Shown piece after piece: positions 15,963-24,429 of a stretch of DNA of 40,810 bases. Positions within the stretch are counted from its first letter, which is position 1. Each line of letters starts with the position of its first letter. This stretch comes from DASZGI01 sp035938995 (GTDB taxonomy: Bacteria > Actinomycetota > Actinomycetes > Streptomycetales > Catenulisporaceae), in contig NZ_DASZGI010000320.1 in assembly GCF_035938995.1 (NCBI RefSeq), positions 1-40,810 on the forward strand, written 5' to 3'. Below the pieces are notes generated by a model. The model was not told the origin of the DNA. It saw only the letters and a program-made list of their open reading frames with translations, and made no database searches. The position numbers and the translations under genes were made by a program.

Positions 15963-16011
15963 GGAAGCTGTAGCGCTGAGTATGAGACCCGATCCCGCGC
16001 ACGTCAACGGT

Positions 16012-16023
16012 TGTTGCGCAACA
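16012..16023. promoter_or_regulatory. 12-bp palindrome upstream of the GH16 gene
   Basis: TGTTGCGCAACA is a perfect palindrome about 100 bases upstream of the GH16 start. TTGCGCAA-centred sites are also typical of LacI-family regulators. It may be a second operator for the same promoter. Confidence 0.35.
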
Positions 16024-16389
16024 TGCACCCGATCGGCGCGATACCCGCGAGCACCTCAGCAAGCCGAGTGAGCTCGCGCGCACCTACGAGCTCTGACCGC
16101 GCAGCAGGTCACCGAGGTACGACAGCCTCAGCGCCCCATTCCCGGAGCCGATCCAGCCTCGTTGCCGCACCCAACCAAATCTGCCGCCACGGTGGCGATG
16201 TCCTCACCCTGACCGCGTGGCCGGGCTACGGCAGGCAGCGCCGGGAGCCCCCGCAGCGTAGCGAGGAGGCGACCGGCGCGTTCCAGGCCGCGGAGCGGAG
16301 GGAGGGTGGGACTCAGTGCCGGCGAATGCCGGCCGGCCCGACGGAATGCCGCGGTCGACACTACGACATCCGCATGTGTGTAGCCTGCG

Positions 16390-16425
16390 TTGCTGAGGTT
16401 CTAGTACCCAGGTACCATGCGGTAC
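16390..16425 (+). promoter_or_regulatory. Promoter and overlapping operator of the ribbon-helix-helix operon
   Basis: TTGCTG (16390) and TACCAT (16413) are 17 bases apart and make a plausible sigma-70-type promoter. GTACC-CA-GGTAC (16404-16415) is an inverted repeat covering the spacer and -10, and a third GGTAC lies at 16421. This is the layout expected when the first gene product represses its own operon, as in many toxin-antitoxin modules. Confidence 0.55.
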
Positions 16426-16436
16426 AGGAGGTGCAC

Positions 16437-16724
16437 ATGACCACGACTACCGGCGAGGCCAAGCGGCAGGCGCCCTTGAAGGTAGACCCCGCGACCGATG
16501 AGCTGATTTCCCAAGCTGCGCACTTCCTCGGCATGACCAAGAAGGACTTCGTCGCCGAGGCCGTCCGCGCGTACCTGGAGCAGCGCCGTGAGGAGATCCG
16601 CCGTGGAATGGTCGAATCCATGAGGCTCCTGGACGGCTCTCTCACCTCAAGCGTCGCCATGCTGACCGGCCTTTCGCCCGAGCGCATCGAGCAGCTTGGT
16701 GGCGTCGGCGATTGGGACGAGTGA
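16437..16724 (+). CDS. Ribbon-helix-helix protein (antitoxin-like)
   Basis: 95 residues; ATG preceded by a perfect GGAGG at seven bases. Residues about 12-52 fit an RHH/CopG-type DNA-binding fold: beta strand PLKVDPATDELI, helix AAHFLGMTKKDFVAEAVRAYL. An acidic/flexible tail ending GVGDWDE could contact a partner. It begins a run of three closely spaced small genes and sits right behind repeats that it may bind. Antitoxin identity is inference from fold and context; no toxin family was recognised in the next gene. Confidence 0.75.
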   Translation: MTTTTGEAKRQAPLKVDPATDELISQAAHFLGMTKKDFVAEAVRAYLEQRREEIRRGMVESMRLLDGSLTSSVAMLTGLSPERIEQLGGVGDWDE

Positions 16725-16728
16725 TGCC

Positions 16729-17094
16729 GTGTCCGTCCGCCCCACCCTTCGATGCCTGACTCAGGACCTCGGCCTGCCCCTTCCCTCGGCTCGCGTACTG
16801 CTTGACGACGTCGAGCATCCGCTGCTGCAAAAGTCAGCCGAACAATTTGCGGATGCTGACACTCCCCATGAGCGCATCCGTGCCATTGATGACGCCGTCC
16901 TGTTCAAAGCCAAGGTAGGCCGCTGGCGTGGCGCGATATTCGTGGGGGACGAGCATGACATCGTCCACGCGTGGCTGGTTGCCGCCGGTACTCGTGAGGA
17001 CGGCTCGCCTGAGGATTTCTACGCGACACTTCGCGAGCAGTGCCGCGCCGCGCCGCGCGTCAGCGATACAACGCCGAACACGAACGCCCGCTGA
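16729..17094 (+). CDS. Small uncharacterised protein, second gene of the RHH operon
   Basis: 121 residues from GTG 16729, four bases after the RHH stop; an ATG overlapping that stop opens a frame of only about 11 codons. The centre reads FKAKVGRWRGAIFVGDEHDIVHAWLVAAGTREDGSPEDFY, with conserved-looking basic/aromatic and acidic positions. No named domain was recognised. Position behind an RHH gene suits a toxin or an effector partner (inference). Third codon positions are often A or T, unlike the flanking housekeeping genes, which suggests recent acquisition. Confidence 0.7.
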   Translation: MSVRPTLRCLTQDLGLPLPSARVLLDDVEHPLLQKSAEQFADADTPHERIRAIDDAVLFKAKVGRWRGAIFVGDEHDIVHAWLVAAGTREDGSPEDFYATLREQCRAAPRVSDTTPNTNAR

Positions 17095-17501
17095 CGACGG
17101 ACACTCATAGTGCCCACTTGCTACCCGGTCCCGACGATCATGATCGATATCAATTGGAAGCCGCGACTCGGTTCGCCCTCCGATTGGATAGGACGGTAGG
17201 TGACCTCCTCCGTGGATCACTGCGTGATGGTCATGAACACGCGGCCGACTTCGCGGGATTTCGTTTGGGTGTTCAGGTGCGCGCCGACCAGGGACACGAG
17301 ACCTACGTGGCGATCCGTGTCACCGGTTCGGTTCCGCAGAACCTGACTGCGGTGATCCTGCATCGTGTCCCCGGCTGCTCGACTGACGCCTGGTTTCCGG
17401 AGTACGCCCTTCCCGAGCGCGAACTTCTGCCCGCAGAGCAGGTCTGGTCGAACCTGATGGATCCAAAGGCCGCCGCCCGGTTGCTTGACGAAGAGGCCTG
17501 A
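17040..17501 (+). CDS. Uncharacterised protein, third gene of the RHH operon
   Basis: 153 residues if GTG 17040 is used, overlapping the preceding gene by 55 bases. The start is uncertain: CTG 17091 or a later TTG would remove the overlap. The confident part begins near DRYQLEAATRFALRLDRTVGDLLRG, followed by a beta-rich centre (FRLGVQVRADQGHETYVAIRV, split) and an acidic C-terminus. No known domain recognised. It has the same relaxed codon use as the preceding gene. It ends 33 bases from the convergent peptidase gene. Confidence 0.6.
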   Translation: MPRRAARQRYNAEHERPLTTDTHSAHLLPGPDDHDRYQLEAATRFALRLDRTVGDLLRGSLRDGHEHAADFAGFRLGVQVRADQGHETYVAIRVTGSVPQNLTAVILHRVPGCSTDAWFPEYALPERELLPAEQVWSNLMDPKAAARLLDEEA

Positions 17502-17534
17502 TACGGAAACGGCGGAGCCGGGCCGTGCTGTCGG

Positions 17535-18875
17535 CTACAGCGCCAGGGCGGCGAGCGGGCCGCCCACCACCGAGGCGTCGCCCTCGACCGCGACGACCAG
17601 GCCCTCCGGGCGCAGCGCGGCGCGGACGGCGGCGTTGACGTCGTCCAGGGTGACCTCGAGCAGGCGGGCGTGCTCGAGGGTGACGTAGTCCTCGGGCAGG
17701 CCGTGGCGGACCATCTCGACCAGGCGGGAGCCGACCGCGCCGGCGGTCTGCAGGCCGATCGGGGTCGCCCCGGCCAGGTACGCCCGGGTCTTGTCCAACT
17801 CGTCGCTGGTCGCTCCGCCGTCGATGAACTCGCGGATGACGCGCAGGGAGTCGGCCACCGCGTCGGCCGTCGCGTCCGTACGGACGTCGGCCGACGCCGT
17901 GAACTGGCCGATCGGGCGGCCGAAGTCGAATCCGGCGTGCGCGCCGTAGGTGTAGCCCTTGACCTCGCGCAGCTCGTGGTTCAGCCGGGAGGTGAACGAA
18001 CCGCCGAGGATGGTCGCGCCGACGCGCAGGGCGACCACGTCGAGGCCCTGCTCCGCCGCCTCTGCGCGGGTGGGCGTGCTGTGGCCGATGCGCAGAGTGG
18101 ACTGCACGGCTCCCGGCCGGTCCGCGAGGGCGAGGCGGTCGGGGGCCCGGACCGGCTCCGGCCTCGGCGCGGCGCCGGCCGTGGCGGCGGGGCTGTCGCC
18201 GAAGATCGCGCGGCCGAGTGCGGTCAGGTCGAGCTGCTCCAGGTCGCCGACGATCAGCAGGGTGCCGGCCTCGCGCAGCCAGGTCGCGTGGAAGGCGCGC
18301 ACCGCCTCGGCGTTGAGGGCCGCGGCGGTCTGCGGATCGCCCCCGGCCAGCCTGCCGAAGCGGGTGTCGGCGCCGTACAGGGCGCCGCGCAGGGCCGCCT
18401 GGGCGCGCGGGCCCGGGCGGGCGAAGGACTCGACCTTCGCGGCCACCAGGTCGGCGAGGTAGCGCTTCACGTCGGTGTCGGTGAAAGCGGGGGTGCGCAC
18501 CGCCTCGGCGAGCAGGTCCGCCCCGGCCGCCGCCTCGGCGACCGGCAGGTCGATCGACAGCCGCACCGTCTCCCAGCCGGTGTCCACCGACCAGCTTCCG
18601 CCGAGCGACTCGACCGCGGTGCCGAAGTCGTCGGCGCTGCGCTTGGCGGTGCCCTCGTCCAGGAGCCCGGCGGTGGCCCGGGCCAGCCCGTCGAGACTGT
18701 CCGGCTCGCGCAGCGCGCCGTTGCCGAGCAGCAGGGAGAGCCAGGCGATCGGCTGCCCGGGCAGGTGCGCGGCGAGGATCCGGCCGTTGCCTACCTCGAG
18801 GGTGTGTACCTCAGGGAACACGTAGGGCCGCGGCGAAACGGCATCGGGACGCGCGGCCAGCACGCTGTTCGACAC
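17535..18875 (-). CDS. M16-family peptidase-like subunit lacking the zinc motif
   Basis: 446 residues; GTG 18875 begins three bases after the stop of the catalytic partner. It has the two-lobe M16 fold, but the place of HxxEH reads DGLARATAGLLDEGT, so zinc cannot be bound. The C-terminal half keeps RLNHELREVKGYTYGAHAGF, the substrate-contacting R/Y region of the family. M16B enzymes act as pairs of an active and an inactive subunit, as in mitochondrial processing peptidase; this is the inactive member. Likely a cytoplasmic or membrane-associated peptidase partner. Confidence 0.88.
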   Translation of the reverse strand: MSNSVLAARPDAVSPRPYVFPEVHTLEVGNGRILAAHLPGQPIAWLSLLLGNGALREPDSLDGLARATAGLLDEGTAKRSADDFGTAVESLGGSWSVDTGWETVRLSIDLPVAEAAAGADLLAEAVRTPAFTDTDVKRYLADLVAAKVESFARPGPRAQAALRGALYGADTRFGRLAGGDPQTAAALNAEAVRAFHATWLREAGTLLIVGDLEQLDLTALGRAIFGDSPAATAGAAPRPEPVRAPDRLALADRPGAVQSTLRIGHSTPTRAEAAEQGLDVVALRVGATILGGSFTSRLNHELREVKGYTYGAHAGFDFGRPIGQFTASADVRTDATADAVADSLRVIREFIDGGATSDELDKTRAYLAGATPIGLQTAGAVGSRLVEMVRHGLPEDYVTLEHARLLEVTLDDVNAAVRAALRPEGLVVAVEGDASVVGGPLAALAL

Positions 18876-18878
18876 GTC

Positions 18879-20210
18879 TCAAGCCTCCGGGTTCTGGGTC
18901 GTCGACGGTGCGTCGGCGGGCGTGGGGAGGTAAGCCAGGGTGATGCGGTTGTCGGGGGCGAACATCCGTCGGGCGGCGTCCCGCACCTGGTCGGCGGTGA
19001 CCTCGAGCAGCTCCGGCAGGCGCTGGGACACGGTCAGTGCGTCGCCGAACAGGGTGGCGTGCTTGCCGAGCAGGTCCGCCCGCGAGCCGACGGTCGCCAG
19101 CTCCCGGGACCAGTCGGCGGTGAGCATGGACCGGGCCCGGTCCATCTCCTCGTCGCCCACCCCGTCCGCCGCGACAGCTTCGCAGACCTCGAAGAATGCC
19201 GCCTCGAGTTCCTCGAGCGAGACGCCGTCGCGCGGGGTGGCCATGCCGGTGACCATCGAGGCGTAGAACGCGCGCTGCCAGGAGCCGAGGTAGCCGCCCT
19301 CGGCCTGGGCCAGGCGTCGGGCGGTGACCAGCTCGCGGAACAGCCGGCTGCCGCGCCCGCGGCCGAGCACGACGGTGAGCACGTCCTCCGCCGCGGCGCC
19401 GGGAGTGGCGAACCTGCCGGCGCGGAAGGCGAAGAACAGGCGCGGCAGCGGGACGGACTCGGCCAGCTCGATCCGCTCGGTGCGACCGAACGACGGGCCG
19501 AGGTCTTCAGCGCGCGGAGGCTCGGGGCGCGGGCGTGGGGCGAGTTTGCCGAAGTAGCGCTCGGCCAGTTCGCGCACTTCGGCGGCACTGGCGTCGCCGA
19601 CCACCGTCAGCACGGCGTTGTCGGGGGAGTAGTAGGACTCGTAGAAGGCGGTGAAGTCCTCGAGCCGGGCCCCGTCGAGCTCCTCCATCGAGCCGATGGT
19701 GGAGTGGTGGTACGGATGGCCCTCCGGGTAGGCCAGCTCCCCGATCAGCTCGTGCCAGCGCCCGTACGGCACATTGTCATATCTCTGACGCCGCTCGTTC
19801 TTCACCACCTCGCGCTGGTTGTCCAGGGTCTCCTGGGTCAGCGCGAGCGCGCCCATCCGGTCGGCCTCCAGCCACAGCGCGGTGGCCAGCGCGGCGGACG
19901 GCACGGTCTGGAAGTAGTTGGTCCGGTCGGAGCTGGTCGTCGCGTTGATCGCGGAACCGCCCACCGCCTGCAGCGCCCCGAAATGCTCGCCCTTGCCGAC
20001 CTGCGCGGACCCCTCGAACATCAGGTGCTCGAAGAGGTGCGCGAAGCCGTGCTTGCCGGGCGGCTCGTGCCGCGAGCCCACGTCGTACCAGAGGTTGACC
20101 GCGGCGATCGGGGCGGAGGCGTCGGGGCCGACCACGACCCGCAGGCCGTTGTCGAGGGTGAACTGCTCGACCGGCCAACCGAACCCGGACGTGCGCGCCG
20201 AGTATGTCAC
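18879..20210 (-). CDS. M16-family zinc metallopeptidase, catalytic subunit
   Basis: 443 residues; GTG 20210 behind a G-rich site. The inverted zinc motif HLFEHLMFEG (HxxEH, about residues 60-64) and the distal glutamate in NQREVVKNERRQRYDN are intact. FALDN-like N-terminal strand (VEQFTLDNGLRVVVGPD, about 14-30) is typical of M16B. It degrades peptides or processes a secreted substrate; the target is unknown. The inactive partner follows three bases downstream. Confidence 0.92.
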   Translation of the reverse strand: MTYSARTSGFGWPVEQFTLDNGLRVVVGPDASAPIAAVNLWYDVGSRHEPPGKHGFAHLFEHLMFEGSAQVGKGEHFGALQAVGGSAINATTSSDRTNYFQTVPSAALATALWLEADRMGALALTQETLDNQREVVKNERRQRYDNVPYGRWHELIGELAYPEGHPYHHSTIGSMEELDGARLEDFTAFYESYYSPDNAVLTVVGDASAAEVRELAERYFGKLAPRPRPEPPRAEDLGPSFGRTERIELAESVPLPRLFFAFRAGRFATPGAAAEDVLTVVLGRGRGSRLFRELVTARRLAQAEGGYLGSWQRAFYASMVTGMATPRDGVSLEELEAAFFEVCEAVAADGVGDEEMDRARSMLTADWSRELATVGSRADLLGKHATLFGDALTVSQRLPELLEVTADQVRDAARRMFAPDNRITLAYLPTPADAPSTTQNPEA

Positions 20211-20395
20211 CCGCGACCCCCCAGTTATCGTGTGGAGCTCCAGACGTTCTGATGGTCAGCATAAGGGCACGACCGGCGCGACGCGGGCACGACGGAGGTT
20301 GGGTCTTCTCCGGTGCGGGAAGATCTCCCCGAGGGGTGATACACGGGGATTCGACCCAGGGGATTTATCATCGGGGGGATTGAGGAGCGCGGACA

Positions 20396-20920
20396 ATGAG
20401 AGATCGCGGTGCGGGCCGGCTGGTGCCCCGATGGGTCATGATCTTCTTCATCGTCGCCGCCGTCGTGCTGATCCCGTGGATCGTGCTCCTGTTCGGGGAC
20501 ACCTCGGCCCAGTTCGGCGTGACCAAGCACTCGCGGCTGGTGTGGGGCGGCTTCGACTGCTTCCTGGTGCTCGGATTCGCGGTGACGGCCTACCGGATCG
20601 CCACCCACTCGCCGCGCGGCGCGATCACCGCCGCCGCGACCGGCACGATGCTCCTCGTCGACGCCTGGTTCGACATCCTGACCGCACGACGGCCCACCGC
20701 CGAGCTGACCGCGGTCCTCATGGCCGTGTTCGCCGAGATCCCGTGCGCGATGATCTGCTTCTTCGTGGCGCGGCGGATCGTGCACCTCTTCGAGCAGGTC
20801 CGGCCATACCTGGCCGCCGAAGGCTTCCGGGTCGTCGACGGGCAGCTGGTGCCGCCCGCCGACGTGGCCAAGGTGTCCGAGCCCGTGCCCGATTCCGAGC
20901 TAGAGCGCCGAGTTGGCTGA
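20396..20920 (+). CDS. Small polytopic membrane protein of unknown function
   Basis: 174 residues; ATG with GAGGAG eight bases upstream. About four hydrophobic segments: about 13-34, 50-66, 76-94 and 103-124, followed by a hydrophilic tail (FEQVRPYLAAEGFRVVDGQLVPP). No family recognised. Its 3' end overlaps that of the convergent mycothiol-type gene by 21 bases. Confidence 0.8.
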   Translation: MRDRGAGRLVPRWVMIFFIVAAVVLIPWIVLLFGDTSAQFGVTKHSRLVWGGFDCFLVLGFAVTAYRIATHSPRGAITAAATGTMLLVDAWFDILTARRPTAELTAVLMAVFAEIPCAMICFFVARRIVHLFEQVRPYLAAEGFRVVDGQLVPPADVAKVSEPVPDSELERRVG

Positions 20921-21697
20921 CCAGTGGGCCAGCAGCGAGGTGTCGCCGAACACCTGCAGCTCGTTCTGGGAGCGCCGCCCGTAGGCGAAGAGCGCCAGGT
21001 CGTGGATGGTGCCGCGGACCGCCACAGCGCCCTTCACATGCGCCCGTGACCAGCGGAAGCCATGCGGCTCCAGGGTGATCAGCCACTCGCCCGGCAGGCT
21101 GGAGCCGTCCAGGTCGGTGGCGTGCAGGTGGATCGTCTCGCCGTCGCCGCGCAGTTCGCGGATGCGCGGACGGAAGCTCGCCGCGGCGGGCAACAGATCC
21201 AGCAGCTCGTCGATGATGTCCACCGCCACCGCGGGCTCGATCGGGCTCTCCAACCCGGCGGCCACCTCGACGTCCACGCGGTGGATGGTGGTCTCGTTGA
21301 GCATCCGCCGGATCCAGAAGCGCACGTGCTTGTCCTTGCCCCAGGCGAACATCGGGGCGTCCGGGTCGGCCGCGCGCAGCGTCGCGACCAGGTCGTCGCC
21401 CTGACGCAGGAACCAGGCGGGCACCCCGGACCAGTCGGCGGGGGCGGCCAGATCGATCGAGCGCGGATCGATCCGTGTCGTGGCCAGGTCGCGAACCATC
21501 AGGGTGGTGCGCAGGTGGACGCGGGCGACGTGGTCGATCAGATCGGCCAGCGTCCAGCCCGGGCAGGCGGGAATCGGCGTGCGCTTGTCGGTTTCGGCCG
21601 CCAGATGCGCGATGCGGCGGATCTCGCTTGCGAGGAGATTGAGCGCGTCCATGGGCGGAACTGTCTGGCTGCGGGGCGTCGGGGCGAGGGTGGGCAC
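20900..21697 (-). CDS. DinB/maleylpyruvate-isomerase-like (mycothiol-dependent family) enzyme
   Basis: 265 residues from GTG 21697, chosen for its AGGAG at seven bases; ATG 21652 is the alternative. The N-terminal domain (about 20-165) has the pattern PACPGWTLADLIDHVARVH and the motif MLNETTIHRVDVE, which supplies the metal-binding histidines of the maleylpyruvate isomerase/DinB fold. The C-terminal part (about 170-265) is the SCP2-like domain common in this family (LHATDLDG, GEWLITLEPHG, VRGTIHDLALFAYGR). Members use or are thought to use mycothiol, the actinobacterial thiol. Substrate unknown. Confidence 0.82.
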   Translation of the reverse strand: MPTLAPTPRSQTVPPMDALNLLASEIRRIAHLAAETDKRTPIPACPGWTLADLIDHVARVHLRTTLMVRDLATTRIDPRSIDLAAPADWSGVPAWFLRQGDDLVATLRAADPDAPMFAWGKDKHVRFWIRRMLNETTIHRVDVEVAAGLESPIEPAVAVDIIDELLDLLPAAASFRPRIRELRGDGETIHLHATDLDGSSLPGEWLITLEPHGFRWSRAHVKGAVAVRGTIHDLALFAYGRRSQNELQVFGDTSLLAHWSANSAL

Positions 21698-22053
21698 CGG
21701 TGGGCTCCTTAGGATCGGTCTTGCTGAGCGAGTACACGCTTGTGGCGGCGCCCTCGCACGGCGCCGCCGGCGTCGTTGCGGCGAGATCGGTCGGTGGGCT
21801 CGAAAGAAGGGTGGTAAGGCTGGTCTTCCCCGGTTCGGGGACTCGCCATGCCTTCCGGGAGGTTTTCCTTCAAGCTTGGGGCCAACGCCTGCTGAACGCC
21901 ACGTGACGTCCGTCTCTTCCGGCATCCGGCGTTGCCCCTTTGCACACGGCTATGCGCGTGATGCCCGCGTTAGGCCGCTCTCTCCAATATGGTGGTCGGG
22001 CGGTCTGTGACGTATTTCGCATATCTTCGGGCATCGAAGGGTCTGGAGTCTTC
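21698..22053. other. Divergent intergenic region (356 bp) with a strong hairpin
   Basis: This lies between the mycothiol-type gene and the DMT-like transporter. A perfect 9-bp stem (GGCGGCGCC / GGCGCCGCC, loop 7, 21744-21768) lies 47-71 bases upstream of the GTG of the minus-strand gene, so it could sit in its leader. The right part is less GC-rich. No gene was seen. Confidence 0.45.
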
Positions 22054-22896
22054 GTGGGTTGGGGTCTCGCTGCGGCCTTGGTGGCGTGCGTCTGCTACGG
22101 CGTCGCCTCGGTGCTTCAGGCCGTCGGCGCGCGCAGAGTCACATCCTGCGAGGGCGTCGACCCCAAGCTTCTGGTCCGGGTCATGCGCTCGCTGCCCTTC
22201 GTCGGCGGCCTCGCCCTCGACACGGTCGGCCTCGCCTTCAACCTCTACGCTCTTCGAACGCTGACTCTCTTCACGGTGCAGGCCGTGGTGAACACGAACC
22301 TCGCGGTCACCGCGGTGATGTCGGTGATCCTGCTGCGCGTGCGGCTGGGCGGCCGGGACAGGCTCGGCGTCGCGGCGGTGGTCTGCGGGCTGGTGTTGCT
22401 CGGCGTGGCCTCGGGGCCGGAGGGCGGCGGCAGATTCGACTTTCCGCACCGCTGCGGGCTTCTCGTCGGCGCGGTCGTGCTCGCCGCCGCCTCGCTGATC
22501 ATCGGCAACGTGTACCGCAAGTCGCACCCGGCGATCCTCGGCGCGCTGGCCGGGTTCCTGTTCGGTCTGTTCGGGATCTCCGTGCGGGTGCTGCCCTCGC
22601 TGTCTCCCGCGCACCTGGTGACCGATCCCGCGACCTACGCGGCGATAGCGTCCTCCGTGACCGGGTTCCTGTTCTTCACCACCGCGTTGCAGCGCGGATC
22701 GGTCACCGCCGCGACCGCCGCGCTCGTCGTCGGGGAGACCGCGGTGCCCTCGCTGGTCGGCCTCGTCCTGCTCGGCGACACGACTCGGGTGGGGTTCGCA
22801 CCGCTCGGCATCGCCGGGTTCCTGCTCGCCGTCGGCGGCGCGCTCTCCCTGTCCCGGTACGGCGAGATCGGGGAGCCGACCGGTCCGGTCGTTTGA
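22054..22896 (+). CDS. EamA/DMT-like multi-pass membrane protein
   Basis: 280 residues from GTG 22054, with GGAG five bases upstream; longer in-frame starts lack a site. Nine to ten hydrophobic helices in two halves resemble drug/metabolite transporters. The first half has GWGLAAALVACVCYGVASVLQAVGARRV; the second has FLFFTTALQRGSVTAATAALVVGETAVPSLVG, split over two helices, typical of EamA-type repeats. The transported compound is unknown. It faces dedA, with tandem repeats between them. Confidence 0.78.
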   Translation: MGWGLAAALVACVCYGVASVLQAVGARRVTSCEGVDPKLLVRVMRSLPFVGGLALDTVGLAFNLYALRTLTLFTVQAVVNTNLAVTAVMSVILLRVRLGGRDRLGVAAVVCGLVLLGVASGPEGGGRFDFPHRCGLLVGAVVLAAASLIIGNVYRKSHPAILGALAGFLFGLFGISVRVLPSLSPAHLVTDPATYAAIASSVTGFLFFTTALQRGSVTAATAALVVGETAVPSLVGLVLLGDTTRVGFAPLGIAGFLLAVGGALSLSRYGEIGEPTGPVV

Positions 22897-22922
22897 GCAG
22901 CGAGCGTTTGAACACCGGTCGC

Positions 22923-22971
22923 CTGATCACAGATGGCTGATCACAGACATCTGATCACAGAGGTCTGATCA
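22923..22971. repeat. 14-bp tandem repeat, about 3.5 copies
   Basis: CTGATCACAGA plus three variable bases occurs at 22923, 22937 and 22951, with a partial copy (CTGATCA) at 22965. The last copy contains the dedA stop codon on the minus strand. Each unit contains the palindrome TGATCA. The repeat lies between two convergent genes. Confidence 0.85.
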
Positions 22972-23628
22972 GCGCGCCGACCGCTCGTCGGCGAGTTCGG
23001 CCTCAGTCTCGGCGTCCTTGGCCGCCTGGCGCCGCCGGTTCCACAGCACGAACCCGATCACCGCCACGAGAGCCGCGCCGAACAACGCATAACCGGCCAC
23101 GTTCGTGTAGTGCTCGACGCGCTGCCACGCGGTCCCGGCCAGATAGCCGACCATCGTGAACGCGGTCGCCCAGGTGATCCCGCCCAGCGCGTTCCACAGC
23201 AGGAAGCTGCGATACCGCATCCGGGACGTGCCGCACAGGCTCGGCACCAGCGCCCGCAGCACCGCGGTCCACCGCCCGATGAACACCGCGCGGCCGCCGA
23301 GCCGGTTGATCAGCTGCTTGCCCTGCTCGACGTGCACGGGCTTGACGAACCGCCGCGGCGCCTTCGCCAGCAGCGCGTCGCCCCACTTGCGGCCGACCTC
23401 GTACCCCACCGAGTCGCCGATGATCGCCCCGGCGCCCGCCACCGCCAGCACCAGGGCCACCGGCAGCCGGCCCTCGTAGGCCAGGAACCCGCCGACGACC
23501 ACGGCGGTCTCGCCCGGCAGCACGAAGCCGAGGAAGATCGACGCCTCCAGCGCCGGCAGCAGGAACACCAGCGCCAGCGCCACCCAGGCGTTGAGCTTGA
23601 GCAGCTCATTGACGATCCAGGTGATCAC
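22969..23628 (-). CDS. DedA-family membrane protein
   Basis: 219 residues; GTG 23628 starts three bases after the hisN stop. Features of the DedA/SNARE-associated family are present: FLPALEASIFLGFVLPGET, the GDSVGYEVGRKWG loop, and FIGRWTAVLRALVPSLCGTSRMRY, which holds the conserved F-x-R-x3-x-R-A-x2-P motif. Four to five membrane segments, then a basic/acidic C-terminal tail. DedA proteins move lipids such as undecaprenyl phosphate or phosphatidylethanolamine, or support membrane homeostasis. Co-transcription with hisN is likely. Confidence 0.92.
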   Translation of the reverse strand: MITWIVNELLKLNAWVALALVFLLPALEASIFLGFVLPGETAVVVGGFLAYEGRLPVALVLAVAGAGAIIGDSVGYEVGRKWGDALLAKAPRRFVKPVHVEQGKQLINRLGGRAVFIGRWTAVLRALVPSLCGTSRMRYRSFLLWNALGGITWATAFTMVGYLAGTAWQRVEHYTNVAGYALFGAALVAVIGFVLWNRRRQAAKDAETEAELADERSAR

Positions 23629-23631
23629 GCT

Positions 23632-24429
23632 TTAGCCCCCGAGGTGCGCCAGCAGCGAGTCGTGCAGCAGCCCGTTCGACGTGCAGGCGGAGCCGGCCCC
23701 GGGTGACGGGTCGCCCTCGGTCGAGGTGAACGTGCCGCCCGCCTCGGTGACGATCACCGCGACCGCGGCCATGTCCCAGAGCGAGACCTCGGGTTCGGCC
23801 GCCAGGTCCACCGACCCCTCGGCGACCATCATGTGCGACCAGAAGTCGCCGTAGGCGCGGGTGCGCCAGCACGAGCGGGCCAGCGTGAGGAAGCCGTCGA
23901 GCTTGCCGTCCTCCTCCCACGAGATCACCGAGGAATAGGCGAACGAGGCGTCCTCGAGCGCGCGCACTCGGGACACCGCGAGCCGGCTCGCCGACGACAG
24001 CGACCGCCCGGTGTACGCGCCGCCGCCCTTCGACGCCCACCAGCGGCGGCCCAGCGCGGGCGCGGACACCACCCCGACGACCGCCGCCGGACCCTCCATC
24101 AGCGCGATGAGGGTGGCCCAGACCGGCACGCCGCGCACGTAGTTCTTGGTCCCGTCGATCGGGTCGATCACCCAGCGCCGCCGCACCGACCCGCCGGAGT
24201 TGCCGGGCGTGTCGCCGTACTCCTCGCCGAGGATCGCGTCGCGCGGGCGCGACCGGCCCAAGGTGGTGCGCAGCAGCTCCTCGGTGGCCTTGTCGGCGTC
24301 GCTGACCGGGGTGAGGTCCGGTTTGGTCTCCACCTTCAGGTCCAGCGCCTTGAAGCGCTGCATGGTCACCGAGTCGGCCTGGTCCGCGAGGACGTGCCCC
24401 AGCCTTAGGTCGTCGTCATAGCCCGTCAC
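23632..24429 (-). CDS. hisN: Histidinol-phosphatase HisN (inositol monophosphatase family)
   Basis: 265 residues from GTG 24429; upstream frame extension lacks family similarity. Metal-binding motifs are complete: GEEYG (Glu69/70), WVIDPIDGTKN (Asp89, Asp92) and the C-terminal PEVSLWDMAAVAVIVTEAGG. GTKNYVRGVPVWATLIAL is characteristic of the actinobacterial HisN subgroup, which dephosphorylates L-histidinol phosphate in histidine biosynthesis. An inositol-monophosphatase role is the alternative. It heads a two-gene operon with dedA and is divergent from paaA. Confidence 0.87.
   Translation of the reverse strand: MTGYDDDLRLGHVLADQADSVTMQRFKALDLKVETKPDLTPVSDADKATEELLRTTLGRSRPRDAILGEEYGDTPGNSGGSVRRRWVIDPIDGTKNYVRGVPVWATLIALMEGPAAVVGVVSAPALGRRWWASKGGGAYTGRSLSSASRLAVSRVRALEDASFAYSSVISWEEDGKLDGFLTLARSCWRTRAYGDFWSHMMVAEGSVDLAAEPEVSLWDMAAVAVIVTEAGGTFTSTEGDPSPGAGSACTSNGLLHDSLLAHLGG

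Larger units (their letters stand above)
15914..16436. other. Intergenic region between the GH16 gene and the small-gene cluster (523 bp)
   Basis: The left part carries the GH16 control region with two palindromes (15951 and 16012). The right end has the promoter/operator of the ribbon-helix-helix gene (16390-16425). The middle, about 16030-16380, shows no convincing gene, RNA or repeat. Open frames there lack ribosome binding sites and normal codon bias. Confidence 0.5.

Noticed and set aside
16729..17094. Known toxin family (RelE, MazF, PIN)
   Set aside because: None of the diagnostic residues of these families could be placed, so toxin is left only as an inference from context.
17670..20252. 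An 860-codon open frame antisense to both M16 peptidase genes
   Set aside because: Its Arg/Gly/Val-rich composition is typical of high-GC antisense frames, and the opposite strand encodes two well-recognised peptidases.
22923..22971. CRISPR array
   Set aside because: Units of 14 bases with 3-base variable parts are a simple tandem repeat, and no cas genes are nearby.
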